This document shows positions 1 through 6,634 of a stretch of 64,000 bases of DNA, one piece after another. The notes under the pieces were generated by a model. It searched no databases. It worked only from the letters and a program-made list of their open reading frames with translations, and had not been told where the DNA came from. Source of the DNA: Paracoccaceae bacterium. Lineage in GTDB: Bacteria; Pseudomonadota; Alphaproteobacteria; Rhodobacterales; Rhodobacteraceae. The DNA is taken from assembly GCA_019911965.1 (NCBI GenBank), contig JAIOJF010000049.1:1-64000 (forward strand), given 5' to 3'. Made by a program: the position numbers and the translations under genes. Numbering within the stretch: the stretch's first letter is position 1; the number at the start of each line of letters is the position of its first letter.

Positions 1-73
1 AATGCGAAAGGTTGATGGCTGGGAAACCTTGGCTCAGACCATCTCGCCGATCAGTCTTGACCTTGCGGCCTGA

Positions 74-232
74 TCAGGCCCAAATCCCCATGCTCGGAGA
101 ACGCCGCCAGAGAATTTCCACCAGATTCGAGACACAACCGACTGTATTTTGTTCTGCCTTTGCGTCATTGTCGGGAAGATATTCAAGCTTTGATATATCG
201 AAGCCCTTCGGTTTGTCGTCGTCTTCTGCCAT
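74..232 (-). CDS. small acidic hypothetical protein
   Basis: A 52-residue frame that starts with an acidic run (MAEDDDKPKGFDISKLEYLP) and has a GAGGTG ribosome-binding sequence about six bases before its ATG. I recognise no family. The C-terminal third (LWRRSPSMGIWA) looks less protein-like, so this could be the remaining start of a longer gene cut off by a deletion. It lies in the low-GC island. Existence of the gene is an inference from the start signals and N-terminal composition. Confidence 0.35.
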   Translation of the reverse strand: MAEDDDKPKGFDISKLEYLPDNDAKAEQNTVGCVSNLVEILWRRSPSMGIWA

Positions 233-628
233 GCTCAACACCTCGCCACACGACCTCGCCACGCTACACTATATATGGGGTTAGATTGTTTTTTTCCAGA
301 ACAGGACTGACCCTTGTTTTGCCCCTAACTATTATTGCCGCACATTGCGCCGTGCCGACTATGGTGTGAAGCCCACCTACTACTGCTGACGGCCCAAGGA
401 GGCTTTTGATCGGATAGTCCGACTTCGTACGGCAGCAACGCAAAGGCGGACATTGATCGATAACGCGGCATCAGGAGATTACTAAGTACTTCAATGCGTA
501 CAAGCGTTTTGTTGGTGTCGTCCGGGAAGATTACTTCATTTAGGCAAAAGAGTATGATAATTGGCCTCAGACCGTCAGATTAGGTACGGTGTTCCAAGCT
601 CAAAATCTGTAGGCAAGGAGAATAAAGA
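233..628. other. intergenic stretch without a recognisable gene
   Basis: About 400 bp with only short frames of unconvincing composition. The end of the stretch carries the AAGGAG ribosome-binding site of the next gene. The AT-richer composition matches the rest of the island and differs from the GC-rich chromosome after 5,900. I see no repeat, tRNA fragment or clear promoter. Confidence 0.5.
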
Positions 629-1219
629 ATGACGCCAAAGGACCATACCCTCGTGCGTTATACCTTAGACACCGAACTCACAGAGCAAGAAACTTACTTG
701 ATTGGCTTGATTGTCTCTCAATGGGCGTTTATCGAGGCCGAAATTTTCGAAAAGACCATTGAAACTTTTGCTGACGATGAAGCTATTCCAGCTTCAATGA
801 AAACGAATGCATACTTCGGTGAAGTACTAGAACTGTGGAAGAAGCGAGTAGTTGAAGCACAAAGCGCCGCGAGAAAAGCCAAGCTAACAGCACAGTACGA
901 AAGGATATTATCCCTCAACGAATTTCGGCAAGCTGTAGTTCACTCTAGATGGGAGTGGAAGTCGGATGCCCCCGACGAGATAACTGCAGTTCGGTTCCAT
1001 AAGAAGAGCATCAAACGCGTAAAATTTACCTTCGATGATCTCGCTAACTTTGCCGTCACTTTGGGAGAAATACGCTACTCGATACGTTATCCTGGCGGGC
1101 TACAAGATCGCGCGGAAGAATTATCGGAGCTGGGCGGGCATGTAAGCCGCCTAGGGTGGGAGTTGCTTTCTGGTCGTGTGACACTTGATGACTTAGCAAA
1201 GCGCGATGAGAATGAATAA
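629..1219 (+). CDS. hypothetical protein, possibly HEPN-like
   Basis: A 196-residue cytoplasmic protein with no signal peptide or membrane segment and a good AAGGAG ribosome-binding site. It is predicted to be mainly alpha-helical. Residues 96-108 read LNEFRQAVVHSRW, which contains R100-x4-H105, the arrangement of the R-x4-6-H active site of HEPN-type RNases and toxins. A well-formed helical region precedes it and a basic beta-like segment (KKSIKRVKF) follows. It sits alone between a small frame and a restriction-modification pair, a common place for defence genes. The HEPN assignment is motif-based only; the family is otherwise not recognised. Confidence 0.6.
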   Translation: MTPKDHTLVRYTLDTELTEQETYLIGLIVSQWAFIEAEIFEKTIETFADDEAIPASMKTNAYFGEVLELWKKRVVEAQSAARKAKLTAQYERILSLNEFRQAVVHSRWEWKSDAPDEITAVRFHKKSIKRVKFTFDDLANFAVTLGEIRYSIRYPGGLQDRAEELSELGGHVSRLGWELLSGRVTLDDLAKRDENE

Positions 1220-1452
1220 GTCTGACGTCAATAAATAGGAATTCTTCCACCTCTAACGGATGGGTGTTCATTGGAGTGACTCTCAGCAGGTAGGGCCGTT
1301 TACGTCGGGTTATTGCCGCTCTGAAAACACGAATGCACGGTATTCCAAACGCCTATGCGCAGGACCCCATTAGTTCAGGGAGATGAGGTGAAATCGATCT
1401 GCCCCTTCTGCTTGTCAATGGTATTGAGAATTCGCTTAGAAAAAATTACCGC

Positions 1453-2187
1453 CTAGTCGGCAAAATGGTCTTCCGGGCTGGAGGACAGCCGCCGTAGAAT
1501 TTCCTCCTTCAACCGTTTGCTTGCCTTCAGTACCGGTCTGAGCGATGCAACCGCGATGGTCCGGCCTTTGTCGTCAAAAACAAAATCATCGCTGTAGACG
1601 GCGTTGCACATTTCACATTGCGGGATGATGTTTTCGAGCGTCATTCTACTTTCAGGATTCATATGGCCGCGATGCAGAACCGTTTTCTTGTCGCGCTCAA
1701 AACGATGGGGCTTGCCCTCTTCTGAACCGCAAGTGGCACAACGAAAATCATAAACCGCTTTAAGGTCTTCGAAATCCTGTGCGCCCACGCGACCAATGCG
1801 TTTCAACGCTTTGTAAATATATGTTGGCTTTGGGCTTTCCGTCGTCACCAGCAAATGCCAGCCCGGTTTCACCTTGGCCTCTACATTCGGGACTTTATCG
1901 CCCCGATTGAGGACATACCAACCGTCGGCTGAAAGGTGGCGAACTTGCTGATCTTTCCCGGCAGCGGGTAGATGCTCCGACACAAACGACGAGACGGAAT
2001 CTTTGTGGATTTGTTCGCCCTGAAATTTCTTCAGGTAGACGAGCCAGAGATGTTTTTGCGATCCCTCTGTTGGAAACTTCACGCCATAAGGTTTGAGATA
2101 GGTTTGAAAATCACGTCGAAGTGTTTCTGATATTGAATTCAGTTCATCAGGGAGAATGGAAATATGATCATGTTTGCTTTTCTCCAT
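1453..2187 (-). CDS. HNH restriction endonuclease (type II R-M partner)
   Basis: A 244-residue protein with a C-terminal HNH nuclease domain: zinc cysteines C150/C153 and C191/C194 bracket the catalytic segment H172-R-G-H175, followed by N186 (ENIIPQC). The first 140 residues are probably the target-recognition or dimerisation part. The start chosen (MEKSKHDHIS) overlaps the end of the upstream methyltransferase gene by 20 bases, whereas the longest open frame would overlap by more than 110, so translation is probably coupled. Pairing with a DNA methyltransferase on the same strand makes it the nuclease of a type II restriction system. The recognition sequence cannot be read from the sequence. 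A lone homing-type HNH enzyme is less likely because of the partner. Confidence 0.75.
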   Translation of the reverse strand: MEKSKHDHISILPDELNSISETLRRDFQTYLKPYGVKFPTEGSQKHLWLVYLKKFQGEQIHKDSVSSFVSEHLPAAGKDQQVRHLSADGWYVLNRGDKVPNVEAKVKPGWHLLVTTESPKPTYIYKALKRIGRVGAQDFEDLKAVYDFRCATCGSEEGKPHRFERDKKTVLHRGHMNPESRMTLENIIPQCEMCNAVYSDDFVFDDKGRTIAVASLRPVLKASKRLKEEILRRLSSSPEDHFAD

Positions 2188-3052
2188 AGGCTTTTTCGAT
2201 GCGCTTGTGTGCCATCTTAAAATATCGGGGCTCGATTTCGCAGCCAGCAATTCTTCGCCCGACTTTTGCGGCGGCAACACCAGTGGTGCCTGATCCCAGA
2301 AACGGATCGAAAACCAACTGACCAGGAGCGGAAAACACTTCGATCAATCTTGCCATCAGATCGATCGGCTTAACTGTCATATGATCAATCTCCTGTTCTC
2401 TTTTTGGCTTGCTGAACTCAAACACAGTGGACGGGTGTGGATCGAAATTGAGGTCGATCAGTCCGGTTTTCCATTTGCAATAGTTTTCAACGAAAGTTCC
2501 CTCTCGCGGTTTTTGTGCCAGTACGATGGTTTCAAATTTTGGCCGAAGCTGTGGCGTTTTTCGACCGCCAAGCTGGGCCAGGATTTCTGCTTTCTGCTGT
2601 TCGGTTATGTTCATCTTCTGGACAAAGTGATCTTGCGAAAAAGCTTTCCCCTGCCCTCCCTGATGTTCCCAAATCAACAGGTCGCGGATTTCAAATCCGG
2701 CATTTTCCAACGCGATTGCCATCCGGTGAGTTAGGCGAGGTTGCGAGAAGGCCAGAAAATATGCGCCGGGTTTCATTGCTGCAAAGGCGAGATGACCAAG
2801 TTCAGTCATGAAGGTTTCAAGCCGTCTTCCCTGCTCGGGATCGAACTTCATTCCAACCGGAAGGCCACCGATGGCATGGCCTTTCTGTTTTCCTTTTTGT
2901 AATTGTTCATCCGACCATTCATTTCCCATCCCGTGAATGAAGTAAGGCGGATCCGTCGCGACCAGATCAATCGAGTTCTTCGCGACAGATTTCAGCACTG
3001 TCCGACAGTCGCCATTGAAGATTGAGAAAGCCTTTCCTGTTTTAGAATTCAT
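2168..3052 (-). CDS. beta-class DNA methyltransferase (N6-adenine or N4-cytosine)
   Basis: A 294-residue S-adenosylmethionine-dependent DNA methyltransferase of the N6_N4_Mtase family. The catalytic motif IV is D34-P-P-Y37. The cofactor-binding motif I, FDPFLGSGT (248-256), comes after it near the C-terminus, and the following acidic E272 fits motif II. This order (catalytic before cofactor motif) defines the beta class. DPPY favours adenine N6 methylation but does not exclude cytosine N4. Its ATG has AAGGA almost touching it, an unusually tight ribosome-binding site, and it diverges from the 3134 gene across 81 bp. It would protect host DNA from the downstream HNH nuclease. Confidence 0.88.
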   Translation of the reverse strand: MNSKTGKAFSIFNGDCRTVLKSVAKNSIDLVATDPPYFIHGMGNEWSDEQLQKGKQKGHAIGGLPVGMKFDPEQGRRLETFMTELGHLAFAAMKPGAYFLAFSQPRLTHRMAIALENAGFEIRDLLIWEHQGGQGKAFSQDHFVQKMNITEQQKAEILAQLGGRKTPQLRPKFETIVLAQKPREGTFVENYCKWKTGLIDLNFDPHPSTVFEFSKPKREQEIDHMTVKPIDLMARLIEVFSAPGQLVFDPFLGSGTTGVAAAKVGRRIAGCEIEPRYFKMAHKRIEKAYGEKQT

Positions 3053-3133
3053 TCCTTGAATTCTACCAGATTGCCAAGAGTGGCTGGGGATAACTCAGCC
3101 CGTTTTGCACGATCACTTTGCTACGATTGAGCC

Positions 3134-3799
3134 ATGAACACGGATGAACACGAACAGAGCCGGACTTGGTTGTCGGTCGATGAAGCCTACGCCCTTTGTC
3201 TGGAACATGGTCTGCCGCGCACAAAAAAGACCGTCAGGTCTTGGTGTCGGCATGATCATGTCACAGGACAAAAGCAGACCACGCCCACAGGTGAACGCTG
3301 GGTCATGGATCACACTTCCCTTTTGGTCAAGATCAATGCCGAGAAGGAACTTCAAGCCCAGTTCGCGCCGGTTCGCCAAGGTTCGAACCCGTCCGAACCG
3401 TTGCAGAGCAACAAGTTTTCCCATGACCAAAACGATCAGCCATTCGAACCGGTTCAGGCGCGTTCGAACCGGTCTGAACCTGTTCACACCAGTGCAGACC
3501 GGTTTGAACCTGTTCAAACAGAACAGGTGAAAGAACTGGAAAGGCAGGTGCGGAGCCTGGAAATTGACAAGGCAGTGCGGGACAGACAGATCGAATTTCT
3601 AAGCAGGCAAAATGAAAAAGGGCAAGACAGCCTGCTTGGTCAGAGTCGCTATATCGGCCATCTTGAGACTGAGCTGATGCGATTAGGGGGAAGACCGGAT
3701 CAGCGTTTTCTGTCGCCGCCGATGCCAGATACTTCGCAGGATGCGAGTATTTCAAACCCGTCCTCGCATACCTTTAAGGTCGAGGAGAGCCCAACATAA
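3134..3799 (+). CDS. helix-turn-helix protein with decapeptide repeats and coiled coil
   Basis: A 221-residue protein. Residues 11-60 look like a helix-turn-helix/MerR-type DNA-binding fold (LSVDEAYALCLEHG, then a basic TKKTVRSWCRH segment). Residues 78-130 contain imperfect ten-residue repeats (EPVQARSNRS, EPVHTSADRF), produced by a 10-bp DNA repeat. Residues 130-165 are a charged heptad-like coiled coil (VKELERQVRSLEIDKAVRDR). The C-terminus is low-complexity and proline/serine rich. It is the sort of regulator or replication-accessory protein found on plasmids and integrative elements. It diverges from the methyltransferase and is followed 30 bp later by another HTH gene. The exact function is unknown. 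Confidence 0.7.
   Translation: MNTDEHEQSRTWLSVDEAYALCLEHGLPRTKKTVRSWCRHDHVTGQKQTTPTGERWVMDHTSLLVKINAEKELQAQFAPVRQGSNPSEPLQSNKFSHDQNDQPFEPVQARSNRSEPVHTSADRFEPVQTEQVKELERQVRSLEIDKAVRDRQIEFLSRQNEKGQDSLLGQSRYIGHLETELMRLGGRPDQRFLSPPMPDTSQDASISNPSSHTFKVEESPT
3361..3520 (+). repeat. array of 10-bp GTTCGAACCG-type repeats inside a gene
   Basis: Decamers follow each other without gaps in two blocks: four units at 3361-3400 (GTTCGCGCCG, GTTCGCCAAG, GTTCGAACCC, GTCCGAACCG) and about eight at 3441-3520 (for example CATTCGAACC, GGTTCAGGCG, CGTTCGAACC, GGTCTGAACC, GGTTTGAACC). Joined units create GGTTCGAACC-like palindromes. One unit equals about one helical turn. Because 10 is not a multiple of 3 the encoded protein repeats every ten residues (30 bp). 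Confidence 0.8.
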
Positions 3800-3829
3800 T
3801 CCGAACATTTTTGATATAATTGGCTGACC

Positions 3830-4186
3830 ATGGAAGCACAACAAATCGGCGAACTTCTCAAAGATCGAAACATTGTCCTCAAGGGCGGTGATGTGATTTC
3901 CAATGGCGGTGGGTTCACACAGGTGCCAAATTTCATTCTAGTCAGCGGCAAGATAAGCGTAGGTGCAAAGCTTACCTATGCTATGCTGCTCAAATATGCT
4001 TGGCAGAATGATTACTGTTTTCCCGGACAGGAAAAGCTTGCCGATGATATTGGGGTAGGGAAGCGCAGCATCGTGCGATGGGTCAAAGAACTGGAAGAAG
4101 CCGACTTTTTGACCGTCAAGCGCCGGGGTCTGGGCAAGTCAAATCTCTACGAACTCACGCTGACATCTCAGAAGCGGCACCGATAG
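3830..4186 (+). CDS. winged helix-turn-helix protein, replication-type
   Basis: A 118-residue protein whose core (FTQVPNFILVSGKISVGAKL, then a YAMLLKYAWQ helix and FPGQEKLADDIGVGKRSIVRW) matches the helix-turn-helix_36 type domain common in replication initiators and regulators of plasmids, phages and integrative elements. The recognition helix is about residues 75-90. Longer relatives carry a C-terminal tail; here translation stops right where a perfect palindrome begins, and reading continues open in two frames after the stop, so a shortened tail is possible. It follows the other HTH gene by 30 bp and probably shares its transcript. Confidence 0.7.
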   Translation: MEAQQIGELLKDRNIVLKGGDVISNGGGFTQVPNFILVSGKISVGAKLTYAMLLKYAWQNDYCFPGQEKLADDIGVGKRSIVRWVKELEEADFLTVKRRGLGKSNLYELTLTSQKRHR

Positions 4187-4253
4187 AAGTGCCAAATTGG
4201 CACTTCCGGAGACGCCAGAAAGTGCCGTCAGGAAATGCCAATTTGGCATCTCC
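4186..4253. promoter_or_regulatory. two related palindromes after the HTH gene
   Basis: Site 1 is a perfect 21-bp palindrome, arms GAAGTGCCAA and TTGGCACTTC around a central A (4186-4206). Site 2 is a perfect 15-bp palindrome, ATGCCAA-T-TTGGCAT (4235-4249), extended by GGA/TCC flanks. A further half-site AAGTGCC lies between them. The shared TGCCAA/TTGGCA core and the roughly 46-bp centre spacing suggest paired operators or replication iterons rather than a terminator; no T-run follows. Confidence 0.55.
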
Positions 4254-4552
4254 CTCTATATAAGAATACTCACTTAATAATACGTCCAAGCGACAGCACT
4301 CAGTTTTTCAAAGTTAAAAAAGTTGAGGGGACGCAATTCAATAAATCAACAGCCTATGGATTACATTTTCGCCCCAGGACGGGAAATCATCGTGCGATCA
4401 GGTAGGGAAGTACTGACAGCAAAAAAGTGCTCCAACTATTCTGACGGCAACAGAAAAAGTTTCGATAAAGCCGACCGACCTTGCGCGCCTGGAAGCGGCT
4501 TTGACCCTTTGGCGGGCGTGCGTCTTCACAGAGGTCTGGCGTTGATTGAGTT
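4254..4552. other. intergenic stretch without a recognisable gene
   Basis: About 300 bp between the palindromes and the end of the integrase gene. Frames here have no protein-like composition and I see no excisionase-like gene. The left part is AT-rich and could hold a promoter or the end of the HTH transcript. Confidence 0.4.
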
Positions 4553-5707
4553 CTAAACGCCACTAGACTTGCGCTTCTTGCGCACGTTAATGGCGGCAGC
4601 ATCGATGTTGTTCTTGAGATGCACCGCATAGTGTTTTTCAATCATCTCGACCGATGTCCGACAGTTCTTGGCGACCTGATAAATATCGGCCCCTTCCAGC
4701 AACCTGAAAGAGATGTAGCTGTGGCGCAGGGAATAGAGTGTCCGCCTGTTGCCCTCGCGATCAAATTTCAGGCCGATCTCATCGAGGATGCGATTAAACT
4801 GTTTTTTGTGATCTTGCGGGAAAATCAAATCTGTTGGTGCTGGGTTATTGCGCTCAACCAATCTCTGGAAAGGCAGCACCGCGCCGGTCATGCTTTTGCA
4901 ATACCCGACGCCGCGTTTGCCGCGCACCACAATTTCAAGAATCGTTTGATCCGATTCCTCGTCTCTCACAATTTCAACGTCGCGGTACTCCAGGCGATTT
5001 GCCTCGTCCGGGCGAATTCCTGTGTTGGTCATAAACAGAACCATGTCGTGCAATTGAGCGGCTGTGTGCCGCCAAGGCCTTACCTCTGCCCTTCGCGCGT
5101 TTTCGCGGGTCGCAGTGTAGAGCACTTTGTAATCCTCCGGCGAGAACCATGCTCTGTGAGCGACTTTGTTGGAAGATTTGTATGGCGCTGACAAATCAGG
5201 AAGCGCTGCCAACCACCCTTGCCGTATTGCTGTTTTCAATACCAGCCTCAAAGTCACGATTTCTTTGTGCATGGTGCTTGGAGACGGTGGTTGATAATTT
5301 GGGTCTTCGCTCAGTCGAAATAAGCGGTAATCCTGAACGGTTGCAGTTGTTACCTGGGACAAAGCTAAACCTCCTAAGTAGGGCAAGAGGTGATTTCTAA
5401 TACGACCAATGTTCCCGCGCACGTGATCCTTGTTTCTCGTCCCGCCAGTCATGGCATCATATTCTTTCACGAACCTATCCGCCGCCTGACCAAATGTTTT
5501 TTCAGCAAGAAGTTCACCGCGATTTTTCTTGTTTCGCAGTTCCAGATACCAATCTTCAGCAAAGTCCTTTGCCTTCGCCAAACTCACTTCGCGGGTCGAA
5601 GTCCGTCGATTTCGCCCTTCCAGGAAGCTCGAACATTGCCAAACCGAACTGTTTTCCCGCTTGTAGACGTGAACTTTGCCGCCTAAAAACGTGTGCTTCT
5701 CGTTCAT
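4553..5707 (-). CDS. tyrosine recombinase / integrase
   Basis: A 384-residue phage-type integrase that would excise and insert the island at the adjacent tRNA-Phe gene. The N-terminal third carries a SAM-like core-binding domain. The catalytic domain shows the first arginine in NTGIRPDEANRL, the box II arginine-histidine in YSLRHSY and the tyrosine nucleophile in EKHYAVHL. I chose the ATG of MNEKHTF because GGAG lies seven bases before it; in-frame TTG and ATG codons upstream are alternatives. The gene ends pointing into the island and starts 112 bp from the tRNA, the usual layout of int/att modules. Base composition is lower in GC than the chromosome to the right. Confidence 0.92.
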   Translation of the reverse strand: MNEKHTFLGGKVHVYKRENSSVWQCSSFLEGRNRRTSTREVSLAKAKDFAEDWYLELRNKKNRGELLAEKTFGQAADRFVKEYDAMTGGTRNKDHVRGNIGRIRNHLLPYLGGLALSQVTTATVQDYRLFRLSEDPNYQPPSPSTMHKEIVTLRLVLKTAIRQGWLAALPDLSAPYKSSNKVAHRAWFSPEDYKVLYTATRENARRAEVRPWRHTAAQLHDMVLFMTNTGIRPDEANRLEYRDVEIVRDEESDQTILEIVVRGKRGVGYCKSMTGAVLPFQRLVERNNPAPTDLIFPQDHKKQFNRILDEIGLKFDREGNRRTLYSLRHSYISFRLLEGADIYQVAKNCRTSVEMIEKHYAVHLKNNIDAAAINVRKKRKSSGV

Positions 5708-5727
5708 ATACATTCTCCAGCGCAAAC

Positions 5728-5756
5728 TGTGTCACACTGTGTAAGATATGTGTAAG
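5728..5756. repeat. phased TGTGT repeats before the integrase
   Basis: TGTGTCAC (5728-5735), TGTGTAAG (5738-5745) and TGTGTAAG (5749-5756) lie one helical turn apart between the integrase start and the tRNA attachment site. Such phased direct repeats are typical of arm-type integrase sites, excisionase sites or a repressor operator. Confidence 0.45.
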
Positions 5757-5819
5757 CCTAAATCCAAGCAACCAACAGATGTTGCCCAAATATTAAGCCG
5801 TTGTTATTTTTGATTTAAA

Positions 5820-5894
5820 TGGTGCCCGGGGGCGGATTTGAACCACCGACACGAGGATTTTCAGTCCACTGCTCTACCCCTGAGCTACCCGGGC
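5820..5894 (-). tRNA. tRNA-Phe (GAA), island attachment site
   Basis: A complete cloverleaf: acceptor GCCCGGG/CCCGGGC, anticodon loop CTGAAAA giving GAA, T arm GGTGGTTCAAATCC and an encoded CCA end at 5820. The anticodon stem has one mismatch (T-T), slightly unusual. The tRNA 3' end faces the integrase, so the island probably uses it as attB. No second copy of the 3' end is visible in positions 1-5800, so the island continues to the left of the window. Confidence 0.95.
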
Positions 5895-6150
5895 ACGGGG
5901 AAGGCGCTGGGCCTTCGGGTCGCGCGGTTTTAGGCTAGCGCCGTCTGGCTGTCCAGAGGGTTTCGCCAAAAAAGCGCGGGCGTTTCCGGGTGGGCAGTCC
6001 GGTGCAGCGATGCCCTATGGCTCAAACGTCCCGGAACCGGGCCGCCCGGCGGCATCTGTGCATGATATCAACGCCATAGCCATCGCGCCCGCCTCTATCC
6101 GGTTGCTGCGGAAATTTCGGCAGCGCAGGTGATTTGGAAACCGTTGCGTT
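5895..6150. other. intergenic region at the island/chromosome border
   Basis: About 250 bp, GC-rich near the tRNA and AT-richer towards the next operon. It must hold the tRNA-Phe promoter on the minus strand and part of the promoter for the thioesterase-pad operon. I see no gene. Confidence 0.4.
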
Positions 6151-6184
6151 TAATTATGTAATGGCGTACCGTAATACATATTTA
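6151..6184. promoter_or_regulatory. inverted repeat before the phenylacetyl-CoA operon
   Basis: Arms TAATTATGTA (6151-6160) and TACATATTTA (6175-6184) match at nine of ten positions around a 14-bp spacer, in an otherwise GC-rich region 29 bp before the first ATG. This is a good candidate operator for a repressor of the operon, of TetR or GntR size. The regulator is not in the window. Confidence 0.5.
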
Positions 6185-6212
6185 GAGCTAGAATCGAACG
6201 AAGGACAGGCTA

Positions 6213-6620
6213 ATGGACGCAGAAATCGGGGTTGGAACCAGCGAGACACGCACGGTTACGGTCGACAAGGATCGTACGATCGACTTCATGGGCGAAGAAT
6301 GCCGGGTCTACGCAACGCCGTCGCTGATCAGGGATATCGAACATACCTGCCGCGATCTGATCTTTGACCGTACGCCGGACGGCACGGATTCGGTGGGCAC
6401 GCTGGTGTCGATCACCCATACCGCGCCGACGCTGCTGAACATGGATGTGTCGATCACGGTGACCGTGGTGGAACGCGAAGGGCCGCGGGTGGTGTTTGAA
6501 ATCGTCGGCACCGATCCTCTGGACACGATCTGCAAGGGCCGCCACGAGCGGTTCATCGTCGATGTTGAAAAGACCAAATCGCGCTTGCTGGCCAAGGCCG
6601 CCAAAGTACGCGGCGCCTGA
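6213..6620 (+). CDS. FlK-like hotdog thioesterase
   Basis: A 135-residue hotdog-fold acyl-CoA thioesterase related to fluoroacetyl-CoA thioesterase FlK. Residues corresponding to the FlK Thr-Glu-His triad are seen as T35 (VYATPSL), E43 and H69 (VSITHTAP). It is the first gene of an operon with a molybdenum oxidoreductase and phenylacetate-CoA ligase, 14 bp before the next start. A plausible job is hydrolysis of an aryl-acyl-CoA made or lost in the pathway, for example the 2-oxo acyl-CoA product or stalled phenylacetyl-CoA. The substrate is inferred from context only. Confidence 0.8.
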   Translation: MDAEIGVGTSETRTVTVDKDRTIDFMGEECRVYATPSLIRDIEHTCRDLIFDRTPDGTDSVGTLVSITHTAPTLLNMDVSITVTVVEREGPRVVFEIVGTDPLDTICKGRHERFIVDVEKTKSRLLAKAAKVRGA

Positions 6621-6634
6621 GGGAGAGCGGGATC

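Noticed and set aside
3361-3520. CRISPR array
   Set aside because: The repeats are contiguous decamers without unique spacers and lie inside a coding frame.
1-4552. Second attachment repeat of the tRNA-Phe 3' end inside the window
   Set aside because: No copy of the GCCCGGGGGCGGATTTG segment occurs left of the integrase, so the other island end lies outside.
4323-4556. 77-codon frame as an excisionase gene
   Set aside because: It has no helix-turn-helix, no ribosome-binding site, and overlaps the integrase end with random-looking composition.
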